From Arundinibacter roseus (GTDB lineage: Bacteria > Bacteroidota > Bacteroidia > Cytophagales > Spirosomataceae): DNA of 64,000 bases. Positions 27,047-34,602 of the stretch are shown here, piece after piece. Below the pieces are notes generated by a model. The model was not told the origin of the DNA and did not search any database. It saw only the letters and a list, made by a program, of their open reading frames with translations. The translations under genes and the position numbers were made by a program. The first letter of the stretch is position 1; every line of letters starts with the position of its first letter. The stretch spans positions 1-64,000 of the forward strand of contig NZ_SMJU01000017.1 in NCBI RefSeq assembly GCF_004348825.1. The letters are read 5' to 3'.

Positions 27047-27751
27047 CTATGCCGGTATGAGACTCGCCTTTTTTTCCTGCACTTTTTCTTCCAGCCATGC
27101 GCACCAGGCGTCCATTCCTTCGCCTTTCAGGCTCGAAAGAGTAATTACCTCAATATCAGCATTCACAGCGCGGGCATCTTCCGTTACGGCCTCTACCGAA
27201 AAAGGAACATACGGCAGCAGATCGGCCTTGGAAACCAGCAGCAACTCGCTTGTCAAAAACATGCGGGGATATTTGCGGGGTTTGTCGTCGCCTTCGGTAC
27301 TCGCCAACACCGTCACGCGGTAATCTTCGCCCAGATCAAATGCAGCCGGACAAACCAGATTGCCCACATTTTCGATGATGAGCACATCTACACCCGTCAA
27401 ATCCAGGTGATCGAGCGCCTGATAAATCATCTGCGCTTCGATGTGGCACATGCCGCCGGTAACAATTTGCAGCGCATTGATCCCGACGTCACGCATGCGA
27501 ATGGCGTCGCGCTCGGTTTCGGGGTCGCCCACGAGAACGGCCATATTCAGGCGGTCTTTCAGCCGTTTGCCGGTTTCCTGCAGCAGCGTAGTTTTGCCGC
27601 TACCGGGCGATGAACAAATATTTACCACCAAAATACCCGGCAGTCGGTCGCGGATAGCTTTGGCCACAAAATCGTTGACTTTCAGCAAGTTCATGGTGGT
27701 GTTGTCGCACTGCACCGACCCCACCGCTGCTTGATTTGATTTAGGTTTCAT
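27047..27751 (-). CDS. hypB: Hydrogenase nickel-insertion GTPase HypB
   Basis: GTPase that, with HypA, loads nickel into the large subunit. 234 residues. Walker A is at about 42-52 (CSSPGSGKTTLLQ), then VGDPETERDAIRM, the metal/GTP-dependent dimer residues in GGMCHIEAQM, and VSKADLLPY as the guanine-specificity region. The N-terminal His-rich or CxxCGC nickel-store segment of some HypB proteins is missing, which fits a separate nickel transporter in the operon. It starts 20 bases after hypA. Confidence 0.96.
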   Translation of the reverse strand: MKPKSNQAAVGSVQCDNTTMNLLKVNDFVAKAIRDRLPGILVVNICSSPGSGKTTLLQETGKRLKDRLNMAVLVGDPETERDAIRMRDVGINALQIVTGGMCHIEAQMIYQALDHLDLTGVDVLIIENVGNLVCPAAFDLGEDYRVTVLASTEGDDKPRKYPRMFLTSELLLVSKADLLPYVPFSVEAVTEDARAVNADIEVITLSSLKGEGMDAWCAWLEEKVQEKKASLIPA

Positions 27752-27771
27752 AGATATTTTTTGTAATTAAA

Positions 27772-28110
27772 TTAGTCAAAATCAATGGTACTGATCAACA
27801 ACTCTTCGCCCTGCACCACCTGTCGGCTGGGTTTGCCACAGCTGCACGCAAAGCGGTAATTATGCACTTCGGTGGTTTTGTCGCAGACGTCACAATAAAT
27901 CAAAATGGGCAGAACCTCAACTTCCAGGGACGTTTTGCGATAGCGGGGTTCGTCTTCGAGCACTGCCTGAAAAGCATTTTGCATCAGAATCGGCTGCACA
28001 TTGGAAAGCAGACCAACTTTAAGCCGAATGGTTCGTACTTTGTCAATATCGTTTGGAAACTCTTCTTCAAGCGTGCGAAAGACGTTTCGTACCAAAGAAA
28101 TTTCGTGCAT
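27772..28110 (-). CDS. hypA: Hydrogenase nickel-insertion protein HypA
   Basis: Nickel-binding metallochaperone, 112 residues from the ATG at 28110, which yields the invariant MHE start (His2 binds nickel); an upstream in-frame ATG would add 23 unrelated residues and is rejected. The zinc domain has CDVC and then ACSCGKPS: the second pair is C-x-C rather than the normal C-x2-C, one residue short. This is the first gene of the hyp transcription unit, with a -7 box 25 bases upstream and a long palindrome beyond it. Confidence 0.92.
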   Translation of the reverse strand: MHEISLVRNVFRTLEEEFPNDIDKVRTIRLKVGLLSNVQPILMQNAFQAVLEDEPRYRKTSLEVEVLPILIYCDVCDKTTEVHNYRFACSCGKPSRQVVQGEELLISTIDFD

Positions 28111-28134
28111 AAAAATGTAGGAATTCTGTTTCTT

Positions 28135-28142
28135 CAAAATTA
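28135..28142 (-). promoter_or_regulatory. Bacteroidota -7 box (TAATTTTG) for the hyp operon
   Basis: Exact TAnnTTTG match on the minus strand, 25 bases before the hypA ATG. About 20 bases upstream there is TTTC in place of the -33 TTTG. The 38-bp palindrome lies a further 30 or so bases upstream. Confidence 0.5.
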
Positions 28143-28170
28143 TCTCTTTTAAAAAGGATGGCGAAATAAA

Positions 28171-28208
28171 AAACGGCACATTAGAAAACTTTTTCTAATG
28201 TGCCGTTT
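28171..28208 (-). promoter_or_regulatory. 38-bp perfect palindrome containing the TetR-type operator
   Basis: Two perfect 18-base arms around a 2-base centre. The core 28180-28199 is ATTAGAAA-N4-TTTCTAAT, the same spacing and sequence as the hupS operators. On the minus strand the outer arm runs into TTTTTTATTT, so it could also act as a terminator that shields the hyp operon from transcripts coming from the gene at 28581-30167. Both readings may be true. Confidence 0.65.
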
Positions 28209-28331
28209 AGCCTGTAAATTTTTAATAATCGTAGAAATCTACGCTATCCGCGGGCAAGCTCGCCATCACCTCAAAAGTACGGGTATGACTTTTGAACAAA
28301 ATCAATTTTTACTCACCTTACTATTTTATAT

Positions 28332-28592
28332 ATGACAAATTACCTGAGAATCGACGGCGAAGACGAACTGTACAATATGGACTATATCCGCAAAATGTGG
28401 AAAGCAGATGAGCCAACGGAGGATTCTGAGACGGGTTTGGCCGTTATTTATATGGAATTGGATACAGCCACAAAACTTCACATCAAGTTTGAAAACCGCC
28501 TCAAACGTGACTCCACCTTTGATGAACTGTTGACCAAAGTCTCAGTTGTAGAAATTACCACCAAAGCCGAGGAAAGTTTTTCAATTGTTTAA
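28332..28592 (+). CDS. 86-residue small acidic protein, unknown
   Basis: 86 residues, starting MTNYLRIDGEDELYNMDYIR; no signal peptide, no Cys. Predicted alternating strands with a helix near the end. Coding character is decent and the start is the first ATG after the hyp palindrome. Its last 12 bases overlap the end of the convergent gene. No function can be assigned. Confidence 0.6.
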   Translation: MTNYLRIDGEDELYNMDYIRKMWKADEPTEDSETGLAVIYMELDTATKLHIKFENRLKRDSTFDELLTKVSVVEITTKAEESFSIV

Positions 28593-30167
28593 CTCGCGAA
28601 ACCACGGCAAAACTGTTTGAAGCAGCAGGTCTTCGGGAGGTCGTTCGGTGCTGACGGTGAGTACCTGCGGCGCAAGGGAATCCGGCTCATAGCCAACCTG
28701 AAAGATTTCGGGCGAATAGTCCGAAAGCCGCATATCCGACACGCCCGGCTCCGTTTCTCTTTTTTTAAGCCGTGTCAGCACCACCGCTTCGGGAGCCGTC
28801 GTGTGCAAAATCAGCAGGCAAATTCCGTGCGTGTGGCAATTGGCGACAAGCGTTTGGAGGTATTCCTGTTGCCGAAAAGTTGCGTCCAGCACGACCAAAC
28901 CTTGTTTGTCGATTTGTTGTCGGGCTTGTTGCCAAAGTGCCTCGTACACGTGTTGGGTATTTTCGGGAGTATAAAGTTTGGCGCGCAGGTGATCCGGCAG
29001 CCGCGTAAGCGGATCAAGCCCGGCCTGCTGCTTGCGAATCTGATCAGAGTTAAGATGTTGACAGTTAAACCATTGGGCGAGCCTGGCGGCAAGGGTTGAC
29101 TTGCCGCTTGCCACGCCACCCATGCAAAGCAACACGGTTGGCCCCGCACCCAGTACAGCGTAGCGCAGCGCCAGTTGATAGTAGCCGTAGGCCTTCTGCC
29201 GACTTTCTTCGCGCTTTGCGGCGGGCACTTCCTCTTCAACCGAAGTCAGCCCGTTGATCTTCGCCCGCACACAGGCTCGGTACGTTTTGTAGAAAGTCAG
29301 GAGATTGGTTACGGGTTCGGTTTCCAAAGCCGACAACCAGGTGGTTTCGAGCCGCCGCGACAGGTCGTTGCGGTGGCGGTAGTCCAGGTCCATCAGCAAA
29401 AAAGCTACATCATTAAGCCAGTCTACGGTTCTTAATTTCTTGTCAAATTCGAGGCAGTCGTACACATTGATCTCTTCTGCCCAGGTAGTATGAATATGCT
29501 CCGTGCGCAAGTCGCCGTGGCCTTCAACAATCCGGTGTTGTTGTTCGCGTTGGGCAAACAGGATTGCATGCTGATCCAGAAAATCAAACAAATACTTCTT
29601 AATTACCTGCGGTATCGGCGCCGACTGAGCGGGCGTTGGCCGTAGCTCAAAGCCGTGAAAAACGTCTTCGATGGTGTGCCGAATATGCGAGTGATTTCCG
29701 TAAGGCGTTAATTCCGGTTTGCTAAGTTGAGTTTGGTAAAAGTCCAGCAGGCGGGCCGCAATGTTGTCCAGCCTGTGCAGCGGAAAATCGTCCTGCCGAA
29801 TCTGATGTACGAGCATTCCTTCCTCCGGCAGGCGGTGCATCTGAATCACGTAGTCGACCAACCTGCCGCCCGGTTCAAAGCTCAGTTGGCCGTTCGCAAA
29901 ATAAAGCGGCAACAGCCCTACGTACAGCTGTGGACTCAGCCGACGGTTCAGGCGGATTTCTTCTTCGCAGTAGTACAGCCGTTTTTCGAGCGTCGAAAAA
30001 TCCAGAAAATCAAACAGCACCGGTTTTTTTAACTTATACACATACCGATCCGTAAGCGCTACGACCGAAATATGCGTCTGCCGGATCTCAACCGTTGCGG
30101 TAGGTTCCGAAAAAGAAGACGGATTTGTCAGAAAATCAATGCGGTCAGAAAGACTTGGATCATTCAT
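28581..30167 (-). CDS. APH-like kinase fused to a P-loop (AAA/gluconokinase-like) domain
   Basis: 528 residues. The N-terminal half (about 1-330) has the fold pattern of aminoglycoside-phosphotransferase-like proteins: YKLKKPVLFDFLDFS, IVEGHGDLRTEHIH (catalytic H-G-D-L-R) and VYDCLEFDKKLRTVDWLNDVAFLLMDL (the metal-binding Asp). The C-terminal half (about 340-528) has a Walker A, CMGGVASGKSTLAARLA, and resembles small-molecule or nucleotide kinases. This two-domain arrangement is widespread in bacteria but its substrate is not established. It should not be read as an antibiotic-resistance gene. It stands alone beside the IS element. Confidence 0.82.
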   Translation of the reverse strand: MNDPSLSDRIDFLTNPSSFSEPTATVEIRQTHISVVALTDRYVYKLKKPVLFDFLDFSTLEKRLYYCEEEIRLNRRLSPQLYVGLLPLYFANGQLSFEPGGRLVDYVIQMHRLPEEGMLVHQIRQDDFPLHRLDNIAARLLDFYQTQLSKPELTPYGNHSHIRHTIEDVFHGFELRPTPAQSAPIPQVIKKYLFDFLDQHAILFAQREQQHRIVEGHGDLRTEHIHTTWAEEINVYDCLEFDKKLRTVDWLNDVAFLLMDLDYRHRNDLSRRLETTWLSALETEPVTNLLTFYKTYRACVRAKINGLTSVEEEVPAAKREESRQKAYGYYQLALRYAVLGAGPTVLLCMGGVASGKSTLAARLAQWFNCQHLNSDQIRKQQAGLDPLTRLPDHLRAKLYTPENTQHVYEALWQQARQQIDKQGLVVLDATFRQQEYLQTLVANCHTHGICLLILHTTAPEAVVLTRLKKRETEPGVSDMRLSDYSPEIFQVGYEPDSLAPQVLTVSTERPPEDLLLQTVLPWFRELNN

Positions 30168-30340
30168 GAGGTACGTTGGCGTAGGTGAAGCGTACCTAAA
30201 TGTAGTAAAATTTGGCCGGTCAACTTATGACTTTACGATATAAGAGCGTAAAGCCCCCAAGCTTTAGCTGGGGGATATCAGCGATAATATGCCGAAGGAT
30301 ATTGAGGTTGTGTGCAAGCCCTCCGCGCTACATTTGGGGA

Positions 30341-30739
30341 CTATTTTATTTTTTGGTCTTCAATATATTTTTTGATACTATCCTCTGAAATGTGTCCTAT
30401 ACTTTCAACATAATAGGAACGAGTCCAAAGGGTCGGTAAACGAGATTTCAGCCAATCAAATTCCTTTCTCAATACGGAAGAGGTGTAACCTTTGAGTTGG
30501 CTGACGATAAAAATAGGAGAATCATTTGGAGTAGTTTTAATGAAAATATGCACATAGTCGGGCATAATTTCCATTTTTTCAATAGTCCATCCATGTTCAG
30601 CGGACTTTTGAAGCAGTAACTCTTTTAATCGAATATCCACGCCATTGATTAAAACTTTTCTACGGTATTTAGGACACCAAATAAAATGGTAGGCACAGTT
30701 AAAAGTAGCGTAAGAATTTTTAGCCCAACGAGTATCCAT
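30341..30739 (-). CDS. tnpA: IS200/IS605-type Y1 transposase TnpA, HUH first His replaced by Tyr
   Basis: 132-residue single-strand transposase. YHFIWCPKYRRKVL near the start and GYTSSVLRKEF are family hallmarks, and the catalytic Tyr lies in SEDSIKKYIEDQ. The metal-binding HUH motif normally reads DHVH; here it is MPDYVHIFI, with Tyr (codon TAT, one base from His CAT) at the first position. Activity may be reduced or lost, or this may be a tolerated variant. Full length for the family. Confidence 0.9.
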   Translation of the reverse strand: MDTRWAKNSYATFNCAYHFIWCPKYRRKVLINGVDIRLKELLLQKSAEHGWTIEKMEIMPDYVHIFIKTTPNDSPIFIVSQLKGYTSSVLRKEFDWLKSRLPTLWTRSYYVESIGHISEDSIKKYIEDQKIK

Positions 30740-30758
30740 CGAATTTTTAGTTATATGT

Positions 30759-31895
30759 ATGACACAAAGATATTGTTATTTTTGTTATATTTGTGTCATG
30801 GAAGTCATACAAACCTACAAGTACAAACTCAAACCCACTACCCAACAGGCAAACCTGCTGGATAATTGGATAGGTACTTGCCGTTTTGTTTATAATTTGG
30901 CTCTTGATTGTAAAATTCAGTCGTATCAAAAAGGCGTCAGGCTTTCCAAATATGATTTGATGAAGCAACTACCCGGCTTAAAAGAGGTTGAATGGATACA
31001 GTCGGTACCTTCTCAAAGTCTGCAAAATGTCATTGAACGCTTAGATGTGGCCTATCAGAAGTTTTTCAGCGGCGGCGGTTTTCCCAAATGGGCCAAGCGA
31101 GGGGAGTACAATTCCATACTCTTCAAGTCAGTTAGTCAAACAGCTACGGGCTTTGTATTGCCCAAAGTAGGGCAGTTAAAAGTTTTCAAAGACCGAATGC
31201 CCACGGGCAAGTTAAAAACAGCAATTATCATAAAAGAATCAAATGGCTATTTCATGTGTGTAACCTTTGGCATTGAATCAAAAAATCTCTATCCTACTGA
31301 CGAGAACCAAGTGGTAGGAATAGATATGGGCATTGCCCATTTTTTGACAGATTCCAAGGGTTGTTATGTTGAGAATCCGAAATATACCAAGAAGTACCAG
31401 GCAAGATTAAGGGTAAAAAATCGCTCTTTGGCACGAAAGAAAAAAGGCAGCGGTCGGTTCAAAAAGACAAAATCGGAATTAAGTCGGCTGCATTCAAAAA
31501 TTGCCAACGTGCGCAAAGATTTCTCCCACAAAGTCAGCTTAAAGTACGTCAAGGAAAACACTTTGATAGTGTGCGAAGATTTGAAAGTGAGGAACATGAT
31601 TAAGTTCGGTAATTTGTCTAAAAGTATCGCTGATGTAAGCTGGTCAGGCTTTTTTGATAAGTTAAGCTACAAGAGCAAGTTGTACGAAAAGAGGTTTGTA
31701 CAGGTGAACCCTAAGTTCACTTCTCAAAAGTGTAATTCCTGCGGTCACATAGCCAAAGAAAACCGACTCAATCAAGCCAATTTTCATTGTGTGAGTTGCG
31801 GACACCAACAGAATGCAGACTTTAATGCCGCTAAAAATATCTTAGGCGAGGGCATCGCCTTAAATCGTCAACGTGAGGCAATAGCCTGTGCGTAG
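30759..31895 (+). CDS. tnpB: RNA-guided nuclease TnpB of the IS605 element
   Basis: 378 residues, full length for TnpB. RuvC residues all present: Asp in VVGIDMGIAHF (about 186), Glu in LIVCEDLKVRN (about 270), Asp in QQNADFNAAKN (about 357). The zinc ribbon is CNSCGHIAKENRLN ... CVSCGHQQ. The N-terminal helix-turn-helix-like YKYKLKPTTQQANLLDNWIG is typical. Family members cut DNA under guidance of an RNA from the right end of the element. Nothing in the frame suggests decay. Confidence 0.95.
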   Translation: MTQRYCYFCYICVMEVIQTYKYKLKPTTQQANLLDNWIGTCRFVYNLALDCKIQSYQKGVRLSKYDLMKQLPGLKEVEWIQSVPSQSLQNVIERLDVAYQKFFSGGGFPKWAKRGEYNSILFKSVSQTATGFVLPKVGQLKVFKDRMPTGKLKTAIIIKESNGYFMCVTFGIESKNLYPTDENQVVGIDMGIAHFLTDSKGCYVENPKYTKKYQARLRVKNRSLARKKKGSGRFKKTKSELSRLHSKIANVRKDFSHKVSLKYVKENTLIVCEDLKVRNMIKFGNLSKSIADVSWSGFFDKLSYKSKLYEKRFVQVNPKFTSQKCNSCGHIAKENRLNQANFHCVSCGHQQNADFNAAKNILGEGIALNRQREAIACA

Positions 31896-31950
31896 GTTTT
31901 AGAACGGCTGCGGCCGACCGTCTCATTCCCTTTAGGGATGAGAGTATGTC
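31880..31950 (+). ncRNA. Candidate omega-RNA (right-end guide RNA) of TnpB
   Basis: In studied IS605 systems the guide scaffold is made from the 3' end of tnpB plus the right end. Here this stretch contains a GC-rich stem region (cggctgcggccgaccg) and the right-end hairpin at 31921-31943. The guide would start at about 31950 and read into the 3' end of the GH28 gene on its antisense side. Inferred by analogy; boundaries approximate. Confidence 0.45.
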
Positions 31951-33277
31951 AGTCAATTTGCTTTCCGTTTACCTCCACATTTTTAAATGTAAGTCCATTA
32001 ATGAGGCTGGGATCGTAGGCTGCATTTTGTGCCTCTACCCGCACATTCTCGAACGTAAACTGCGCTAATTTGTCATACTGCGTGATGGCAATATCAAAGA
32101 AAACCGCGCATTTCATGGTGATATTTTTCAGGCTAATGTGCTCCGAATACGACAGCGGAACTTCGGTTCGGCCTTTCAGATCAAAGAACTGTGTCCAGGG
32201 TTTTACATATATCAGACTGTGGGCTTGCCCCTTGATGTTTTCTACCGAAATATACTCATACTTCTGCGGCGTATCGGGTCGCATTTTGAGCCACAGAACC
32301 CGCATCGCCTCATTGACATAGCAGTTTCGCATCACGATATTACGGTTATGAATAGCTTCGCTGCCGCAGGTCAGGGCAGCGTGGCAAAAGCCAAATTCAC
32401 AGTTTTCGATCAGGATGTTGGTATTAGCACCGTTGGCCGGGTCGGTGTCGGCCCACGGACCTTTGCCGCCTTTCAGCGCAATGGCGTCATCATTGACCGA
32501 CATGTAGCAGCCTTTCACGAGCACATTCGTGCAGGCGTCAATGTCAATGGCATCGGTACTGGGAGCTTTCACAGGCGCATGTGGTGAAAAAATATGCAGA
32601 TCCAGAATCTTCACGTTGGTACATTGGTAGTAGTGGCTCGTCCAGAAACCCGCATTATGCAACTTCACGTCCTGTACCTGCACGTTGGAGCAGTTCCAGA
32701 CAAACACAAGGCGCGGCCGGGATACTTCCAGATTGGTGCACTGCGGGTTTTCCTTGCGGCGCTGCCAAAACGCCTCCCAGTATTTCAGGCCGTTGCCGTC
32801 AATCGTGCCCTTGCCCGAAATCGTGAAGCCATCGACCCCGTAGGCATTGACAAGCGCCGGAAAATAGTCGAGGTTTTGGCCTTCCATCCGGGAGGGGCGG
32901 CTGGGGTAATCTGCAATATCGTCGGAGCCTTTCAGTTTGGCACCTTCCGATACGTACAGGTTGGTGTTAGGTTTGAAAAACAGCGCGCCGCTCATAAACG
33001 TCCCCTTCGGAATCACGACCACGCCGCCGCCCTGCCGGGATGCCTCGTCGATGACTTTTTGCAACGCCGCCGTTTGGACGAGCGTACTATCCGATTTTAC
33101 CCCAAAATCCGTAATGACATACGGCTTGCCCAGCTCTGACAGCTGCACCTTTCGGGCATCCAAAAACCATGCAGACATAGGCGTACCGTCAGGAAACACG
33201 TTTTTTTGCGCCTCCTGCGCTACTACCAACACACAAGTACTCAGGAGAAAAAGGGCAATCAGGCAGACGTTTTTCAT
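31949..33277 (-). CDS. Glycoside hydrolase family 28 (polygalacturonase-like)
   Basis: 442-residue secreted pectin- or rhamnogalacturonan-type hydrolase. Signal peptide MKNVCLIALFLLSTCVLVVAQ, then a right-handed parallel beta helix. Catalytic Asp residues: STDAIDIDAC (about 245) and VNDDAIALKGG (about 267); the third conserved region reads CGSEAIHNRNI where eukaryotic enzymes have GHG, as in many bacterial GH28. The TGA stop at 31949-31951 lies at the edge of the IS605 right end, so the original 3' end could have been altered by insertion, though the protein is full length. It probably acts on plant cell-wall pectin in the periplasm. Confidence 0.9.
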   Translation of the reverse strand: MKNVCLIALFLLSTCVLVVAQEAQKNVFPDGTPMSAWFLDARKVQLSELGKPYVITDFGVKSDSTLVQTAALQKVIDEASRQGGGVVVIPKGTFMSGALFFKPNTNLYVSEGAKLKGSDDIADYPSRPSRMEGQNLDYFPALVNAYGVDGFTISGKGTIDGNGLKYWEAFWQRRKENPQCTNLEVSRPRLVFVWNCSNVQVQDVKLHNAGFWTSHYYQCTNVKILDLHIFSPHAPVKAPSTDAIDIDACTNVLVKGCYMSVNDDAIALKGGKGPWADTDPANGANTNILIENCEFGFCHAALTCGSEAIHNRNIVMRNCYVNEAMRVLWLKMRPDTPQKYEYISVENIKGQAHSLIYVKPWTQFFDLKGRTEVPLSYSEHISLKNITMKCAVFFDIAITQYDKLAQFTFENVRVEAQNAAYDPSLINGLTFKNVEVNGKQID

Positions 33278-33306
33278 CAGACAATGAGGTTTCTAGTAAG
33301 TGCCTG

Positions 33307-33314
33307 CAAATTTA
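33307..33314 (-). promoter_or_regulatory. Bacteroidota -7 box (TAAATTTG) for the GH28 gene
   Basis: Exact TAnnTTTG on the minus strand, 30 bases before the GH28 start; no clear -33 element. Confidence 0.4.
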
Positions 33315-33413
33315 CGAGGGTTTTTGGGATTGATTGTAGGGCGGGGGATTTCGCTCAGGTAAAACTCAAACTGCACATTCCGTTGTTAGTAAGAATCTGT
33401 CGCCCTCAACATC

Positions 33414-33421
33414 TATCTTTG
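33414..33421 (+). promoter_or_regulatory. Bacteroidota -7 box (TATCTTTG) for dndA
   Basis: Exact TAnnTTTG, 30 bases before the dndA start. No good -33 element at the expected distance. Confidence 0.4.
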
Positions 33422-33451
33422 CATCGCAGGAAAACTTAGAATTTCTGAATC

Positions 33452-34588
33452 ATGATTTATCTGGATAATAACGCCACTACCCGCATTGATCCACTGGTAC
33501 TGGATACTATGATGCCATTTCTTACCGATACCTTCGCTAATGCTTCTTCAACGCATCCGTTCGGGTTAAGTGCAAGTGAGGCAGTTAAGGTAGCCCGGCA
33601 ACAAGTGGCCACTTTACTTGGGGCAAAACCCAATGAAATCGTTTTTACTTCTGGGGCGACGGAAGCTATTAACACTGCAATAAAGGGTGTAGCCGAGAAT
33701 TATGCAGGTAAAGGAAAGCATATTATTACTGTCCAAACTGAGCATTCTGCGGTTTTGGATGTGTGCAAATATCTGGAAACCAAAGGATTTGAAGTTACAT
33801 ACCTGCCCGTACTGCCCAATGGGTTGGTTACTCCTGAGTCCCTTCAAAAGGCGTTGCGGACAGATACCATACTGGTAGCAATCATGACGGTTAATAATGA
33901 GATTGGCGTGATACAGCCTATCCGTAAGCTAGCAGAATTGACACATGCCGCCGGAGCGCTTTTTATGACCGATGCCACACAGGCCGTCGGGAAAATGCCG
34001 CTGAATGTACACGAACTGGATGTTGACTTACTAGCCTGCTCGGCTCATAAGTTTTACGGCCCAAAAGGTGTGGGCGCACTCTACGTCCGACAGCGCCGGG
34101 TGAAACTGGAAGCCCTTCTGCACGGTGGAGGACACGAAGGCGGGCGACGGTCTGGAACTCTCAATGTGGCCGGTATCGTAGGGATGGGAAAAGCCGCAGA
34201 ACTTGCCGATAACCTGCTCATGACAGACACTGAGCGAGTTGGCAGGCTTCGGGATACCCTTGAAAAAGAATTACTTACCATTGAAGGCACACGAGTAAAC
34301 GGCAGTTCGGAACATCGGCTCTACAACATCACCAATATCCTGTTTGAAGGCTGCGACTCCGAAGCCCTCATCATGGGCCTCGATAACATTGCCGTTTCTA
34401 ATGGTTCTGCCTGCACCTCAGCATCTCTTGAACCCTCCCACGTCCTCACCGCCCTGGGGCTGACTGAAACGGAGGCTTTTTCGTGCCTACGGTTTAGTTT
34501 AGGACGCTTTACTACCGCTGAGGAAATACCGCAGGTAGTACAAGCGGTAAAGCAGGTGGTGGAGAGTTTGAGGGCGATGGTTGGGTGA
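33452..34588 (+). CDS. dndA: Cysteine desulfurase, DndA of the phosphorothioation system
   Basis: PLP enzyme that takes sulfur from cysteine and passes it on as persulfide. 378 residues, NifS/IscS type: MIYLDNNATTRIDP at the start, the PLP-stacking His in TVQTEHSAVLD (about 98), the Schiff-base Lys in ACSAHKFYGPKG (about 203), and the catalytic Cys in SNGSACTSASLEPSHVL (about 326). It ends 14 bases from the convergent dndB-like gene, and the neighbouring minus-strand operon encodes DndC, DndD and DndE, so it is best read as the sulfur donor for DndC. Taken alone it could be a housekeeping NifS/IscS. Its GC content is near that of the host background, unlike the AT-rich genes beside it. Confidence 0.88.
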   Translation: MIYLDNNATTRIDPLVLDTMMPFLTDTFANASSTHPFGLSASEAVKVARQQVATLLGAKPNEIVFTSGATEAINTAIKGVAENYAGKGKHIITVQTEHSAVLDVCKYLETKGFEVTYLPVLPNGLVTPESLQKALRTDTILVAIMTVNNEIGVIQPIRKLAELTHAAGALFMTDATQAVGKMPLNVHELDVDLLACSAHKFYGPKGVGALYVRQRRVKLEALLHGGGHEGGRRSGTLNVAGIVGMGKAAELADNLLMTDTERVGRLRDTLEKELLTIEGTRVNGSSEHRLYNITNILFEGCDSEALIMGLDNIAVSNGSACTSASLEPSHVLTALGLTETEAFSCLRFSLGRFTTAEEIPQVVQAVKQVVESLRAMVG

Positions 34589-34602
34589 ACTACTTTGTAA
34601 TT

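Larger units (their letters stand above)
30253..31950. mobile_element. IS200/IS605-family element with divergent tnpA and tnpB
   Basis: Single-strand transposon. Between two subterminal imperfect hairpins lie tnpA (minus) and tnpB (plus), transcribed divergently from a 19-base gap. The left hairpin (30253-30275, cccccaagc/gctggggg with a bulge) and the right hairpin (31921-31943, tctcattccc/gggatgaga with a bulge) both have a TTTA loop, as expected for ends recognised by the same TnpA. The exact ends are uncertain by several bases; a second inverted repeat (tttacg/cgtaaa) lies just outside the left hairpin. The right end touches the stop codon of the GH28 gene. No target duplication is expected for this family. 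Confidence 0.85.

Noticed and set aside
28230-28243. Perfect short inverted repeat cgtaga-aa-tctacg before the 86-residue gene
   Set aside because: Too short and without T-run or repetition elsewhere in the locus to call an operator or terminator.
33452-34588. Reading the cysteine desulfurase as a housekeeping IscS/NifS
   Set aside because: Its place next to dndC-dndD-dndE and the absence of IscU or Suf genes nearby make DndA the better name, though sequence alone does not exclude the other.
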